Below, piece after piece: positions 11,642 to 22,800 of a DNA stretch of 64,000 bases. Source of the stretch: Aricia agestis (Eukaryota; Arthropoda; Insecta; Lepidoptera; Lycaenidae); contig NC_056407.1 in NCBI RefSeq assembly GCF_905147365.1, forward strand, positions 20,629,980-20,693,979, read 5' to 3'. The notes below the pieces were generated by a model. It did no database searches, was not told where the DNA came from, and saw nothing but the letters and a program-made list of their open reading frames with translations. Made by a program: the position numbers and the translations under genes. Position 1 is the first letter of the stretch. The number at the start of each line of letters is the position of its first letter.

Positions 11642-11703
11642 GTGATATAACCTTATTATTTATTGATATAATATTACAATAAATAATAAGGTTATATTAT
11701 CAC
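11642..11703. repeat. AT-rich hairpin
   Basis: The left arm, gtgatataaccttattattt followed by attg, pairs with the right arm, caataaataataaggttata followed by ttatcac. The stem is about 24 bp with one bulge and the loop is about 12 nt. Confidence 0.7.
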
Positions 11704-12345
11704 AATAAATATTTTCATGATTTGACCCTTAAAATATTACAGTCAAAGTCTCATTTTATTATAATTATAAAACATCATAAAAATTAAACGGAACTTTTAA
11801 TTTCCCTCGTGTAAAAAAACATGGCCAAAACTTGGCGAACGTTCCAGAAGTTAGTCACCGCACTCGAAATGGTTTCGTAATGTAATTATGGAGAATACAG
11901 AATGCAGAAGTGTTTGCGTTGGAAGATGTCGCGTCCATTTTAATCTTGTCAATTTGGTGGCGTTCCGATTCCGACAATCAACATCTTTCAGGGCTCCCAC
12001 ACATAATTGCGAATTCGCATCGCATCGCTAATATCTGCGACAAAATTTATAAAACTTGAGAGGCGTCAAGGGACACCCGGATGGAACGAACTTATAAAAA
12101 AAACACAAAAAAAGAGTGAGAGTAATCGTTGAATATGAAAAAATGAACATAACACTTCCCATGAACATAACATTTTGAAAGTCGGTTAAAATTGTAGCCT
12201 ATGTGTTATTCTGATGTATAAATCTATAGACTATAATAATATTATTGTAAAGTTTCATTAAAATCCAATCGGTTGTTTTTGCGTAAAAAAGTAACAAACA
12301 TCCATACAAACTTGCGCCTTCATAATATTAAGTAGGATTATTGTG

Positions 12346-12796
12346 TTTTATCCAAATTTATGCACTTACTATGATTTATTTGGTCTTCATCCTAAAGATG
12401 AAGTGAATATTATAAAGAAGCAAAGGAAAGATTTAGATGGCTTTGATCCTTTAGTTATTATTATTTGCCCATAAAAATATTTTCATCATTGCGTTCATCA
12501 TAATAATACACAACTTTGTACTATCTTAACCCCTTGGAGGTGGGATTGATCAAAATCCTTTCTTAGCGGATGCCTCTATGAAATCTACCTGCATGCCAAA
12601 TTTCAGCCCGATCGGTCCAGTGGTTTGGGCTGCGCCTTGATAGATCGCCATGTCAGTCAGTCACCTTTGAGTTTTATATAAATAAGATATAGATACATAC
12701 TAAAGTACTAAAACTTGTGACCTCTATGCGATACTCGTGTAGGACAATATTGATTCTTTAGAGCGACCGTAGACTTACAATTTCAAATTGGCCAAC
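12346..12796. repeat. Repeat 3' end around 12537-12710
   Basis: The segment gccaaatttcagcccgatcg, ccatgtcagtcagtcacctt and attttatataaata-like text resembles the 3' end of a common Lepidopteran retroposon or Helitron. This is from memory and no second copy is in the window. Otherwise no gene. Confidence 0.35.
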
Positions 12797-12960
12797 TAAC
12801 GGCCGTTCCCAATATTCAATCTATCTCTGGTTTGACATACAACCGATCGCAGCTAACATTGAATTGACATAAAATATGTGTCCCTAATGTCTAATGTGAG
12901 CTATTCCTATCTCTAGTAGGGCAAAACCAGAGATAGATCAAATATTGGGAACGGCCGTTA
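12797..12960. mobile_element. 164-bp MITE with TAACGGCCGTTCCCAAT ends
   Basis: Terminal inverted repeats of about 37 bp with two mismatches: left taacggccgttcccaatatt; right ends aatattgggaacggccgtta. TA borders would fit a Tc1/mariner-type target, but the TAACGG palindromic end leaves the exact TSD open. No ORF. Confidence 0.8.
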
Positions 12961-14369
12961 ATCGCATAGTATACTACAGCGACTTGTGAGAGCTCGCACA
13001 TTGCATACAACTAAATTGTACGACTAAATAATTGAACGCCAATCGTATCAGAACCGCGATACCATCCCGATTACCCACAATTAAAAAGTTGTCCAATTAA
13101 ATTGTGAGACTACGCAATTTAGTTGTACGATAGTCGGCCAACTCGAAATTGTATATCTTCGGAGACCCTTATACAAATGATAATTACTATATAAGTTCTA
13201 ATAATATAGAGTTTATTGCGACAAAATAACTTTAAATCTTAAGACAAAAATGTATCTATAGTCGAGTCCACTATCTCAGCCGCAGCCTCGCCGACAGCCG
13301 CAGCCGAGACATCGTCGACGAGCTAATAGAGCTTAGAGAATACGAATTCTAACGCCGCGGCTACAGCGAACGATGTGACGGCTGTGACATCCATGATCAC
13401 AGCGACGAGAACAGCCTTAACGTGTTCCTTAGAGAATAGCCTAGCAGGTGATGCTGCAGCACCAGGTCAACTATCCATTAATGTGTAAATATTTAAAAAT
13501 GTCACGAACTAGAATGCAATAAAGCCCACCAAACGACTGCAAGTTGCTAATCAGCCTTTCACGAACCAGATGAACCGCGATTTTTCAGCACGGAGCAGGC
13601 TGATGATGATGAACTATAGCTAAGAACACTTTCAATTAAGTCAGCTTTCAAACAAAAACATATAACCCTAATGGAGGCCTGTATACGCATATAATAATAA
13701 AATTTAATGTATTACAATGTAGTTTTTTTCACAAGGAACAGCAAATATAGAAAAATACTATTTGTCAAAACTAAACCAATGTTTTCAAAAATTCGTATTT
13801 TTCGAATTTTCAATTGGGTTGGGGCACCTCATAACATCAAGACAAGTAAACTATATTTTGTATGCAGAATTAACTCATCCAAGAGCAACTTTCTATTGCT
13901 AGCCATTAAAAAAAAATAAAAAAAAAAAATTCTTCATACATTATCGCTCCACCCTAATAGTTAATTTAGTTTAAAATATTATTTACTTTTTTTTATTATA
14001 AAGATAATAAAAAAAAAGTAAAATCTGTATAAACATACTTAGCCGATTTTTATAGCAAGATGTAATAGCCTCTAATTAAAAGTGAAATAACCGTGATTCA
14101 ATATTTAATCCATGTTTATATTATGTATGTATGATTGTATCTTTTGTTGGCTGTTAATAGCAAATAAATAAATAAATAAAAAAATCAGAATTTACAGGGA
14201 TTATTATTTTTTACATACAATACTCTGCGTCGACTTTGGCGGTCACCACAGCTGCCCAGAGCTCATCTCTAGGCCAGTGTTGCTCAAATAGTATGTCGCG
14301 GCACATTGGTGTACCGTGGTCAGTAGTTGATGTGCCTCGTAAAAGGTCGTCATACTCAGTACTCTAGTT
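12961..14369. other. No gene recognised
   Basis: From 13258 to 13450 there is a GC-richer stretch (cagccgcagcctcgccgaca) that could be old coding sequence, but no frame gives a recognisable protein. From 13960 to 14200 there are A/T runs and an (AAAT)n tract. Confidence 0.4.
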
Positions 14370-14696
14370 CAGGGGTCACCAATCAGTTTCGCTCGGGGTC
14401 CATATTAAGAAATAAAAGACTTTCGCGGTCCACACATTTAAAAAAAAATTAAACAAGTAATTGCGGAATTTACAAAGGTATTACACGGATGAATGAAACG
14501 TTTCAATTCTCGTAGCTACGATCTACAATTGTACTCACTCCAATTATCTCTCTGATATTTGGAGTGAAATAGGTGCAAGCTATTGTCGAGACCGAAATTT
14601 ATTTTTAACGATTTTCTTCTTCGAAAATGCTTGACCCGCGCACAGTGGATCGGCGGTCCGGATGCGGGCCGCAGTCCGCCATTTGGTGACTGCCTG
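14370..14696. mobile_element. hAT-type MITE with 8-bp TSD
   Basis: The left end starts CAGGGGTCACCAA; the right end, reverse-complemented, starts CAGGCAGTCACCAAA. Exact 8-bp duplications CTCTAGTT flank it at 14362-14369 and 14697-14704. CAG-type termini with an 8-bp TSD are typical of hAT. It is 327 bp with no transposase. Confidence 0.9.
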
Positions 14697-14704
14697 CTCT
14701 AGTT

Positions 14705-15140
14705 TAGGACAAACACAACAGGGCGATCGGCGAATGGATACTCAGAGCTCCCTCGTACTCACTCATTAATTTGTAACCTCCACAATTTTTCATTCTCCAA
14801 GATGTACCTTGTACACAAAAAGTTTGCCGCCCACTGTTACAGGCCATAAGGTTATGTTTTACTTATTTTTATTTTATGTTGCGTAAGTATGTACTATCAG
14901 AGAAGTTGATTCCAAGGCAGATGGGAGACATACCTAGTTTGGTCGCATTACGTCGATCATTACAATTAACCTATAATCCCAAGCGGTCGAATTCGACCAT
15001 AAAAATAGATTTCCAAGAATCCGCGATCGAGGGATTAATTTACAATGAATTGAAATGATCCGACCAAATGACGTTGGTCTGTCATCTGCCTAGGATTCAA
15101 TTTCCTCGATGGTACATATTGCATAATCTAATCGACATAT
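14705..15140. other. No gene recognised
   Basis: The 15004-15036 stretch (gatttccaagaatccgcgat) resembles 6892-6922 in the THAP element, so part of this may be repeat-derived. Confidence 0.4.
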
Positions 15141-15213
15141 CAAGTCAGTTATCACACCGTTCATAAAATAATAAAGTTGTTATTATTTTATGAACGGTGT
15201 GATAACTGACTTG
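15141..15213. repeat. Perfect 34-bp stem hairpin
   Basis: Arm 15141-15174 (caagtcagttatcacaccgt, then tcataaaataataa) is exactly complementary to 15180-15213, leaving a 5-nt loop, agttg. The long perfect match with a tiny loop suggests a recent foldback event or a very young MITE. Confidence 0.9.
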
Positions 15214-15556
15214 ATTCAATTTATTAATGTATTAATTCGTATTTGAAAGGGTCTAGTCAACGTTTAAAGTAACCTTTTAGGATGTTTAATTATCTATTTT
15301 TGTTTGTCTTTTATATCACCCTGTGTAGAACCCTTCAAAATTTGCATTTATACGAGCAAAGTAGAGTTTTACAGCTGTTTTATAGCTTTATTTGGAATTG
15401 TTGTCCAACGAGCGTAAGAATCGTTTTGTTCAGTCAGTCAGAACAGTTGGGGAGAGGCTTGGACGGATTTCAACCAGTGTTTGATGTAACCTCTGTTTTG
15501 CCGCACGCATTCCTGCCAAATTGGTGAGTACAGACTACAGAAAACAGACTACAGCC
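15214..15556. other. No gene recognised
   Basis: An 81-codon + frame at 15282-15527 has no recognisable domain. Near 15535 there are two close copies of acagactacag. Confidence 0.4.
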
Positions 15557-15936
15557 TTAAGAGTCCGGGTGCCATCGCAGTTCTCATACAAACGTAATAC
15601 CAAGATAATTTCATATTTGAGTGATAACTCAAATATGGTAAATATTCTCTGAATATTAATATAATAATAATTCAGCTTAAAATAGTAATTACCTAGGTTC
15701 CTGTACAAAGATTCATTGCAAAATATTTTTAAAGATTCATACCAAAAATATGAACGATAACAATATATACATACTAAATTGTAATCGTTCATATTTTTTG
15801 GTATGTAAATATTTTGTAGATAATCTTTGTACAGGAACCTCTTAAGCTGAATAATAACTCAAATATGGTAAATATTCTCGTATGGGAAACGATCTTGACG
15901 TTTGTATGAGAATTGCGATGGCACCCGGACTCTTAA
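15557..15936. mobile_element. TTAA-flanked foldback MITE, family T3
   Basis: TTAA at 15557-15560 and 15933-15936. Inside, gagtccgggtgccatcgca pairs with tgcgatggcacccggactc. Complementarity continues inward over most of each half with indels (actcaaatatggtaaatatt, gttcctgtacaaagatt), so the 380-bp unit folds on itself. No ORF. Confidence 0.85.
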
Positions 15937-17098
15937 GAAGCTTAGATAGCTGTACGCTATTTTAATCCACGTGGGTTTCATAATCAATAATTGGCTCGGG
16001 CCATCGAAGCCCGGCTTAGAGCCTTCCCCCATTTCGGTTGCTAGCGTTGAAATGTATGAAATATAAGAAAGAAAATAAAAATATTTTCTTTCTTTCATTT
16101 CACACATTCTGGTTCAAAAGTTTATGTATAAGTGTTTCCATACAAGCCGAGATGTGTTAAAATACTAATTATTATAACTGTTAATAAACTACTAACCAAA
16201 ATACTTAATCCGTTCCCATTCGGCAATGTTGCGAACAGATCTACGCTGATTTTCAATGACTGGCTCTGGCTCGAAATAACTGGAAATGGCTCTTACAATG
16301 TCTTTTAAACCTGAAGCTGCCTGTATTTTGGATTTATTATTTGTAACAAATACGGAAACATCAATAATATAAATCATTAATTGTGTGTGCACTGTAAACA
16401 AGGAAACTCTCTTTTTGACTCTGGCTTGCCAGTTTCCATGTTTACCTAATGCTGTTAATGATATATTTTATTTATTTATTTAAATCAGGTCACGTAGGCC
16501 CATACAATAGTATACCTTAATGTCTAACATACATATTAATTATAATCTTAATAACTACACTTTATCACGAATTAACGGCGACGTGACGCTCGCTTCATTC
16601 CGGTGTCTCCCCCGGAATCTTTGGTAAACAACATCAGTCGGCCACAATTCCTCCCTTTAATAATGCTTATGTAGCCTGATATCAATAAATAAATTAAATA
16701 AAAATAATAATATCCAAATAAATTTCAATTTAAAATTCAGTTTTTAGATTATTTTTTTATGAATCTTAACAATCTGTCAGTATTTAATAAATTTATTGAA
16801 ATAAAAAATATGTTATCCATTTACTGAGTAAGTACATTGGTAAGTACTAGTTTATCATTAAATCACGCGACAAGCTTTTCTTATCATGCAAATTGTATAA
16901 TATATTGAGGTTATAACTTAATAACTAAAATTTTAAGGAGATATTTTTTTCTAATTAGATTATTTAAATAAAAGGTTTTTTTTTTTTTTAAGTTTTGGAT
17001 TATAATTTATTTTTCAATAAAAACTACCCTATATATATCTTTTCCCGCCGGTTAAAGTAAGTGAATACTCATCTAAAACAGTTCTGTCGTAAATTTAT
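15937..17098. other. No gene; possible LINE 3' tail
   Basis: The segment from 16455, ttttatttatttatttaaat, followed by caggtcacgtaggcccatac, resembles a LINE 3' end on the minus strand. The rest is AT-rich with no recognised exon. Confidence 0.35.
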
Positions 17099-17439
17099 AC
17101 GTGGGAGAGCCATACATACGTGGGAGAGCCATGCTTCGGCACGAATGGGCCGGCTCGACCGGAGAAATACCACGTTCTCACAGAAAACCGGCGTGAAACA
17201 GCGCTTGCGCTGTGTTTCGCCGAGTGAGTGAGTTTACCGGAGGCCCAATTCCCTTCCCTAACCTCCCCTTTCCCTTCTCTTCCCATCCCTACCCTCCCCT
17301 ATTATCCTATTCCCTCTTTAAAGGCCGCTAACGCACCTGCAGCTCTTCTGATGCTGCGAGTGTCCATGGGCGACGGAAGTTGCTTTCCATCAGGTGACCC
17401 GTTTGCTCGTTTGCCCACTTATTTCATAAAAAAAAAAAA
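17099..17439 (+). mobile_element. Metulj-like SINE, copy E (duplicated head)
   Basis: Full-length copy whose first 15 bp, acgtgggagagccat, occur twice (17099 and again from about 17117) before the body continues. It ends in 12 A. Copy I at 49940 has a similar but different head duplication. Confidence 0.85.
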
Positions 17440-17649
17440 TGCGCGATGTGGTAACAGACAGACTCGACTTTCAAATTTATTATATTATTATTTTGTATTT
17501 TATTTTGGTAATATCATTCATACATTAAGTCGCTCGCAAGGAACGTGATTCTATAACATCTCGGCAAATACTTGGAACTGCGGTTTATAAACGTGCATTT
17601 TAAAGTTTGGCATCGAATCAAAAATAAAAATTCATGTGGGAAGTGCAAG

Positions 17650-17716
17650 GGACGTTGGTTATACACAATATTTTGTATTTCTAGTTAATACAAAATATTG
17701 TGTACAACCAATGTCC
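17650..17716. repeat. 30-bp stem hairpin
   Basis: The left arm, ggacgttggttatacacaat followed by attttgtatt, pairs with aatacaaaatattgtgtaca and accaatgtcc with about two mismatches; the loop is 7 nt. Probably the residue of a small MITE. Confidence 0.8.
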
Positions 17717-17773
17717 GTTGAAAGTGAGTAGGCGAACAGTTATAAAACGGTTTCTGGTTTTGACACATTACTA

Positions 17774-17989
17774 TTAAAGGAGTGAGCACACTCAGACGGG
17801 CCGTGCCGGGGCTCATCGCAAAAATCCGCCTCCATACAATTTGTATGGAAGCGGATGCGCGTATCGCACACTGTGTCGGGGCGCAGCGGATTTCCGCTTT
17901 CATACAAATTGTATGGAGGCGGATTTTTGCGATGAGAACCCGGCACGCTGAGCCCCTGCACGGCCCGTCTCAGTGTGCTCACTCCTTAA
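17774..17989. mobile_element. TTAA-flanked MITE, family T4
   Basis: TTAA at both borders (17774-17777, 17986-17989). Ends AGGAGTGAGCACACTCAGAC and, reverse-complemented, GGAGTGAGCACACTGAGAC. An inner inverted repeat is built around catacaatttgtatgga. About 216 bp and GC-rich, with no transposase. Confidence 0.8.
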
Positions 17990-18112
17990 TAGAGGTAATC
18001 AAAATCAAAATTGTTTTATTTCTGAATAAATTTAAAATAAATATTTTCAGAAGGTGGTGCCTACCACCGGGAATATTGCGTGACGGCCGCAAGTCCGTTG
18101 TGCCTAAATTAG

Positions 18113-18407
18113 TTTTTTTTTCTTTTTTTTTTATGAAATAAGGGGCCCATGGACACTCGCAGCATCAGAAGAGCTGCAGGTGCGTTGCCGGCCTTTTAAG
18201 AGGGAATAGGGTAATAGGGGAGGGTAGGGAAGGGAAGGGAATAGGGGGTGGGTAGGGAAGGAAATAGGGTAGGGGATTGGGCCTCCGGTAAACTCACTCA
18301 CTCGGCGAAACACAGCGCAAGCGCTGTTTCACGCCGGTTTTCTGTGAGAACGTGGTATTTCTCCGGTCGAGCCGGCCCATTCGTGCCGAAGCATGGCTCT
18401 CCCACGT
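18113..18407 (-). mobile_element. Metulj-like SINE, copy F (internal deletion)
   Basis: Minus-strand copy running from poly(T) to ggctctcccacgt. The block that normally encodes the gggtcacctgatggaaagca segment near the 3' end is deleted, so aaataagg joins directly to ggcccatggacactcg. Confidence 0.85.
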
Positions 18408-18515
18408 ATAAAATAGCGCATTTAAATAGTGCAAAAAACGCACCTTACATTTTCCGTGATAAAAGCATCCTTTCCCGGGACTCGAAAATTACTGTTTACT
18501 GTCCCTGTTTGAAAA

Positions 18516-18927
18516 TAATCGGCCAAGTACGAGTCAAACTCGCCCACGAAGGGCTCCGTACCATTCAAAAGCAACAAAAAATTGTATTTTTGTATGGGGA
18601 ACCGCCCTTTACTATTTATTTCATTTTTATTTTATTATTATTTATTAATGTTCAATACTATTAAGTGTTTTGTGAACATTTAAAGTACCTATGTGTAGCC
18701 ATTTTTATATAAAACAAAAAATGCCAAAAAATCTAGTTTTTTTGTATGGGAAATATTTACTTAAATATTTAGTTTATTTTGTTTTTAGTATTTGTTATTA
18801 TAGCGGCAATAGAAATACATAATCTGTGTAAATTTCAACTCTCTAGCTATCACCGTTCTTGAGATACAGCGTGGAGGCAGACAGACGGACAGACAGACAT
18901 TGAAGTCCTAGTAATAGGGTCCCGCTC
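18516..18927 (+). repeat. GGCCAAGTGCG...ACGGAACCC repeat, copy d
   Basis: It starts aatcggccaagtacgagtca, carries the ttgtatgggga, ttatagcggcaat and gacagacggacagacagac blocks, and ends at gtaatagggtcccgctc, where the terminal ACGGAACCC segment is lost. Confidence 0.8.
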
Positions 18928-19261
18928 TAAAAGAAATCAAGTTCGGTGTTTACTAAAATAAAAATTTAGAAGTTTTTAAATTTTATTTTTATGGTATTTT
19001 ATTTTACCGAATACGTTCTTTTAAAAAATAGCCCGAGGTTTTTCGATAAACGTTGAACCATCAAAATAATACCCTCCGTGATGAGATTTCGCCTTCCAGG
19101 AGATAAAAGCTCAATAGAGAAAACAGCGGTGCTTAGGAATTATGGTTTGAGTAAATAATCATTTGGTCGCTTTATCGTGCAGTCGTTTGTATAATATAGA
19201 TTGTGTAATTTTACAAACAAAAAAAAACAGATACTAAAGTTACAGTCGAAACCAAAATCTT
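18928..19261. other. No gene recognised
   Basis: AT-rich; no repeat ends or exon recognised. Confidence 0.4.
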
Positions 19262-19542
19262 ATAATAATTTAATATCTATGGACGCTTCACACCACGTCA
19301 GTCTGGTCCCGTGGTAAGTACCTGAAGGACTTGTGTTACGGGTATCAGACAACGGAAATGCATTTAATACGTTTATACTACACATAATATATTATATAAG
19401 ATTTTTCTTATACGATACACATATCTAATACACATCTATGACCCAGGAACTTTGAAAACTTTTTGTTCCGTCGGCGGGATTCGAACACGCGACCCCCGGC
19501 TTGAGTTGCCAATGCGCTCACCACTGAGCCACAGAGGTCGTC
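19262..19542 (-). mobile_element. tRNA-derived SINE, copy 2 (full length)
   Basis: The minus-strand head starts near 19542 with box A TGGCTCAGTGG and box B TGTTCGAATCCCGCCG. The body follows, with ttttcaaagttcctgggtca, acacaagtccttcaggtac and cagactgacgtggtgtgaag. This is the most complete copy in the window. It ends 174 bp upstream of the GPB5 start codon. Confidence 0.85.
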
Positions 19543-19716
19543 CTCTCATCTAAAACCAGACTTTATAAAAAATTTGCTATCCGTCTATCCATACACTATG
19601 GAGGTTGAAAATCTAGCTTCGGAATTGGGAATGTCAAACTAATTTAATCAATCGCTCGAATGGTGTTTAGCGCAGATGTTTTTAACTATGTGTTTTTTAG
19701 GTAATAAAACAGCAGT
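19543..19716 (+). promoter_or_regulatory. Immediate 5' flank of GPB5, possible UTR acceptor
   Basis: tgttttttag at 19691-19700 is a good 3' splice acceptor 16 bp before the ATG. The coding start may therefore lie in exon 2 of the transcript, with a non-coding first exon further upstream. I could not locate that exon or a core promoter. Confidence 0.4.
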
Positions 19717-19884
19717 ATGAAATTGACTCCATATGTGCTGATAGCTCTATGGATAGTGAATCCAGCTGAGTCCTGTTCGAAGCTAACACACGTTGCTCAG
19801 GCGGAGAGGTTCGATGACAACGGCCTGAGATGTTATGACAACGTGAAGGTTCACATGTGCGGTGGCAAGTGTGAGTCTAGCGAG
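19717..19884 (+). CDS. GPB5: GPB5 coding exon 1
   Basis: Fifty-six codons: signal peptide and the first four cysteines, ending GGKCESSE. The donor is GAG|GTAAGC at 19884/19885. An alternative donor-like gtgagt at 19871 lies inside the exon, but using it would break the phase-0 join to ISDW in exon 2. The first in-frame ATG supplies a good signal peptide, so I chose it as the start. Confidence 0.9.
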
Positions 19885-22800
19885 GTAAGCCGTAACACTT
19901 TGTGTATAATTTCTGATCTATGCCTCAGGCTGATGTATGGAACAGCTAAGCAACAGGCGAAAATGATACAATATTTTCTATTATTCGTAGATTTTAATGT
20001 ACGCAATATTTGAGACATAACGTAGGTTGTGTATCAATATATATTGTGTGTACTAAATCTCTGCCGGCTTCTTCAGATTTCATAACGGGACTATTTACTA
20101 AAAGGCCTGATAGACGTACGCACTTAAAGCACGCGGGTTTTAAGTTCGCGAACTTACTCGGCTCGCGTCGGTGACACACGAGAATCGCTCACACTGGATT
20201 ACCATGCCCCCAGGTTCACGGCTAGGGGCTCGTGGCTCTTTGCTGACACACAACCAATTAAGATCGTCGAGCCATAAGTCCGCGTACTTACTCGCACGTC
20301 TGTCACCCCTTTAACGATTTTGGTTGACTAACGTTAAAGCGCCAAATATTAACGAATCAAAAATGTTGTTAAAAATGTTTTATTTATGAATAGATTTGAA
20401 TCAAATACTTTCAGAACGTCGCGCGTCGTTACTACTGGTGCCTACCACCGGTTCGGGAACTAATCCGGCGAAAAGAACCGGCGTAAGAAACTCGTAGGTA
20501 CGCATATTATAACCAAAATTGTCGATTTTATAATTCATTTTATACATTTTTATACTTGAAAATAAGCCCTTAATTGTTTCATTTTTAAATATTACAGACA
20601 CTACATTATATTTCCAAGAATTTGATCTGAGCGAAAACATGTTATCTTAAAATTATCTCCATAGAAAAAAATCACAAAGATGCTTCTTAAATTTTCACGA
20701 ATTTTTCATATATTGCCGTAACCGTGCATTAGACTAAGTTAATATTTTAACACATCGTATAAAATTCTATCATTGAGACACTGACCTGGCGGATTTTTTT
20801 TAATGTTGTATATTTATCGAGTGATTAAGTAAAAACTAACTTGGCGATGATTCCGCGTCGTCCTTATTCACCTGGCATATGAAAGACGGATGTGAGTGTG
20901 AAGGGAGAAGGACAATGTTCGAATTTTTGCGTTAGTCGCCCTCTTAAGGCATTTCCCCTACGGAGATTCTGTAATTTACCGTATTTAGAGCCTTTTAAAC
21001 TCATAATTTGAAAGCTACAAAGTTATAATAAAAATATAGCAATAATCTTCAGTATATCAACATTCCTTTCCCCGTTATAATTTTCTATTTTTGTTTATTA
21101 TACTCATGATATTAGCTTCCAAAGTAATACCAATTTATTAAAATTGAAGCATACTTTCAGGATCTCCCTAGTATTTACAAATTACCATGGGCGTACCGAG
21201 GGGGGGGGGCAGCTTCCCCCCCCCCCCCCGGATCATGTTGACGTCCCTACTAAGTATATTATCTACTACTTTTATCTATAAAAATTAAAAATTAAGAACG
21301 AATTTTTCCCATTTCTTTGCAATACAATATTTTTACAACAAAAAATTATTAATTTTTTATTCTTTATAAACACCTAGCTTATGAAAAATCTGATTTTGCC
21401 CCCCCCCCCCCCTGGCCCCGAACCTGGGTGATTTGCCCCCCCCTGGCACCAGAACCTGGGTGATTTGCCCCCCCCCCCCCCCCCTGGCACCAGAACCTGG
21501 GTAATTGGCCCCCCCCCATCCCCCTGGCCCAGAACCTGGGTACGCCCATGCAAATTACGTTTATTTGAAACACACGATAATAGATAGTTTCATTAACAAC
21601 ATATTCCCCGTTTTAACTTTTTTTAGATCAATTTTGAATTAGTATGGATATAATAATAAAATAGGATTTTTGTGCGATCTCAGCAACGCGTCAAATGTAT
21701 GGTCAAGGTTTTTTCCTTTGCAATGTAAATATTTTCAAAAAAGACCTTAGAAATCGGCCAATTATAGTGGAATGAATATAGGTTGTTCGCGAGTTGCGAC
21801 GTTTACGCATAAACTAACTTATATTTTCCCAGTTCTTATTGTACTAATGTAAAATATGTAGTGATCAGACCATAAAGTTAATATACCTAGCGGAATAGAG
21901 GAACAAAGGCCAGAGAGTAGATGGCGCTGCAGACATGTAAAGATCGGCTCCGCGTATTTTTGCCTTTTAAAAATCGTAAACCTATTGATTATCCCTGAAA
22001 AGTGACTAGACCAGTTTTAAAACAGACAAATATGTTGTGCAAGTGTTATCTCGTGCCAAAAATATACGAGTACAAAAACTAAAAGTGACTCTAGCTAACA
22101 AGTGAAGTTTCAGTATAGTTAAGTTATTTGAACTCTACAAATCGATCGACAGCACGATTTATTTATTATAAACTAAATAAAGTGACAGTGAAATGAAGCT
22201 GATGTGAAAAAACTAAAACAATATTTAATCAACAAAGAACAAAGGAAAAAAATATTGTAAAAGTGATGGTAAGCGCTAAACAAATTCAAAATAATATTAC
22301 AACCGACTACCGAGTACCGAAAATTTGATCTGCAGACTCTGCAGTGGATGATAATTCGACTCGACCTGGGTTCGCTACTTAAGTCCATGATCATATTTTA
22401 CTTCTTTTTTATATTTGGTCCACTTTATATACTCTACCAAATGACAAAAAATGCATGATAGCAATTATTATTATACTAAAATATATGTACAACAGAATTA
22501 GTCTTCTGGCATTGCACTTTAAGACAAAATCAAACTAACAGCGACATCTGTTATCCAGGGCGTAAGCTATATACATTTAAGTACTGAAATTACACATAGA
22601 GGGCGTTGAATTACTATAGAAGAACTATAAGAACTTTAAATAACAATTTTAAGACACATTAAAACCTGAAAATGTCGAGCGAAAATATTACATTTAGGAA
22701 AAAACTTAACTACCAGTCTAAATCTATGAACTCAGATAACAGTCTATCATCTCTTAACACATCCGAGGATGAAATGCATGTGAAAAGCCTTGATCTCTCA

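Larger units (their letters stand above)
10990..12345. mobile_element. Repeat bounded by AAGTCGGTTAAAA motifs, nested
   Basis: It begins ttttaaccgacttccaaaac. Near 12175 it has tttgaaagtcggttaaaatt, followed by gtagcctatgtgttattctg and a 3' part ending taatattaagtaggat, closely similar to 36733-36945. The interior holds a SINE (11291-11509) and a hairpin (11642-11703). This is a non-autonomous, possibly Helitron-like composite; exact borders are uncertain. Confidence 0.45.
19885..21177. other. GPB5 intron 1, proximal part
   Basis: From 19885 to 20379 there is no recognisable element or exon. A LINE-type 3' fragment and a TTAA MITE follow and are listed separately. Retention of the first 129 bases would add a short tail and then a stop. 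Confidence 0.5.

Noticed and set aside
16192..16401. Minus-strand 69-codon ORF (ends NIAEWERIKYFG)
   Set aside because: Composition looks protein-like, but no domain is recognised, no convincing splice partners were found, and it lies next to repeat sequence. Kept only as a possible exon to test with RNA-seq.
17782..18141. 119-codon ORF
   Set aside because: It lies on a palindromic MITE, and both strands give similar-looking frames because of the inverted repeat.
18248..18664. 138-codon ORF
   Set aside because: It crosses from a Metulj-like SINE into the GGCCAAGTGCG repeat; the frame is accidental.
19462..19542. Second tRNA-like sequence near GPB5
   Set aside because: Same SINE family; box B is mutated and the sequence continues into the SINE body.
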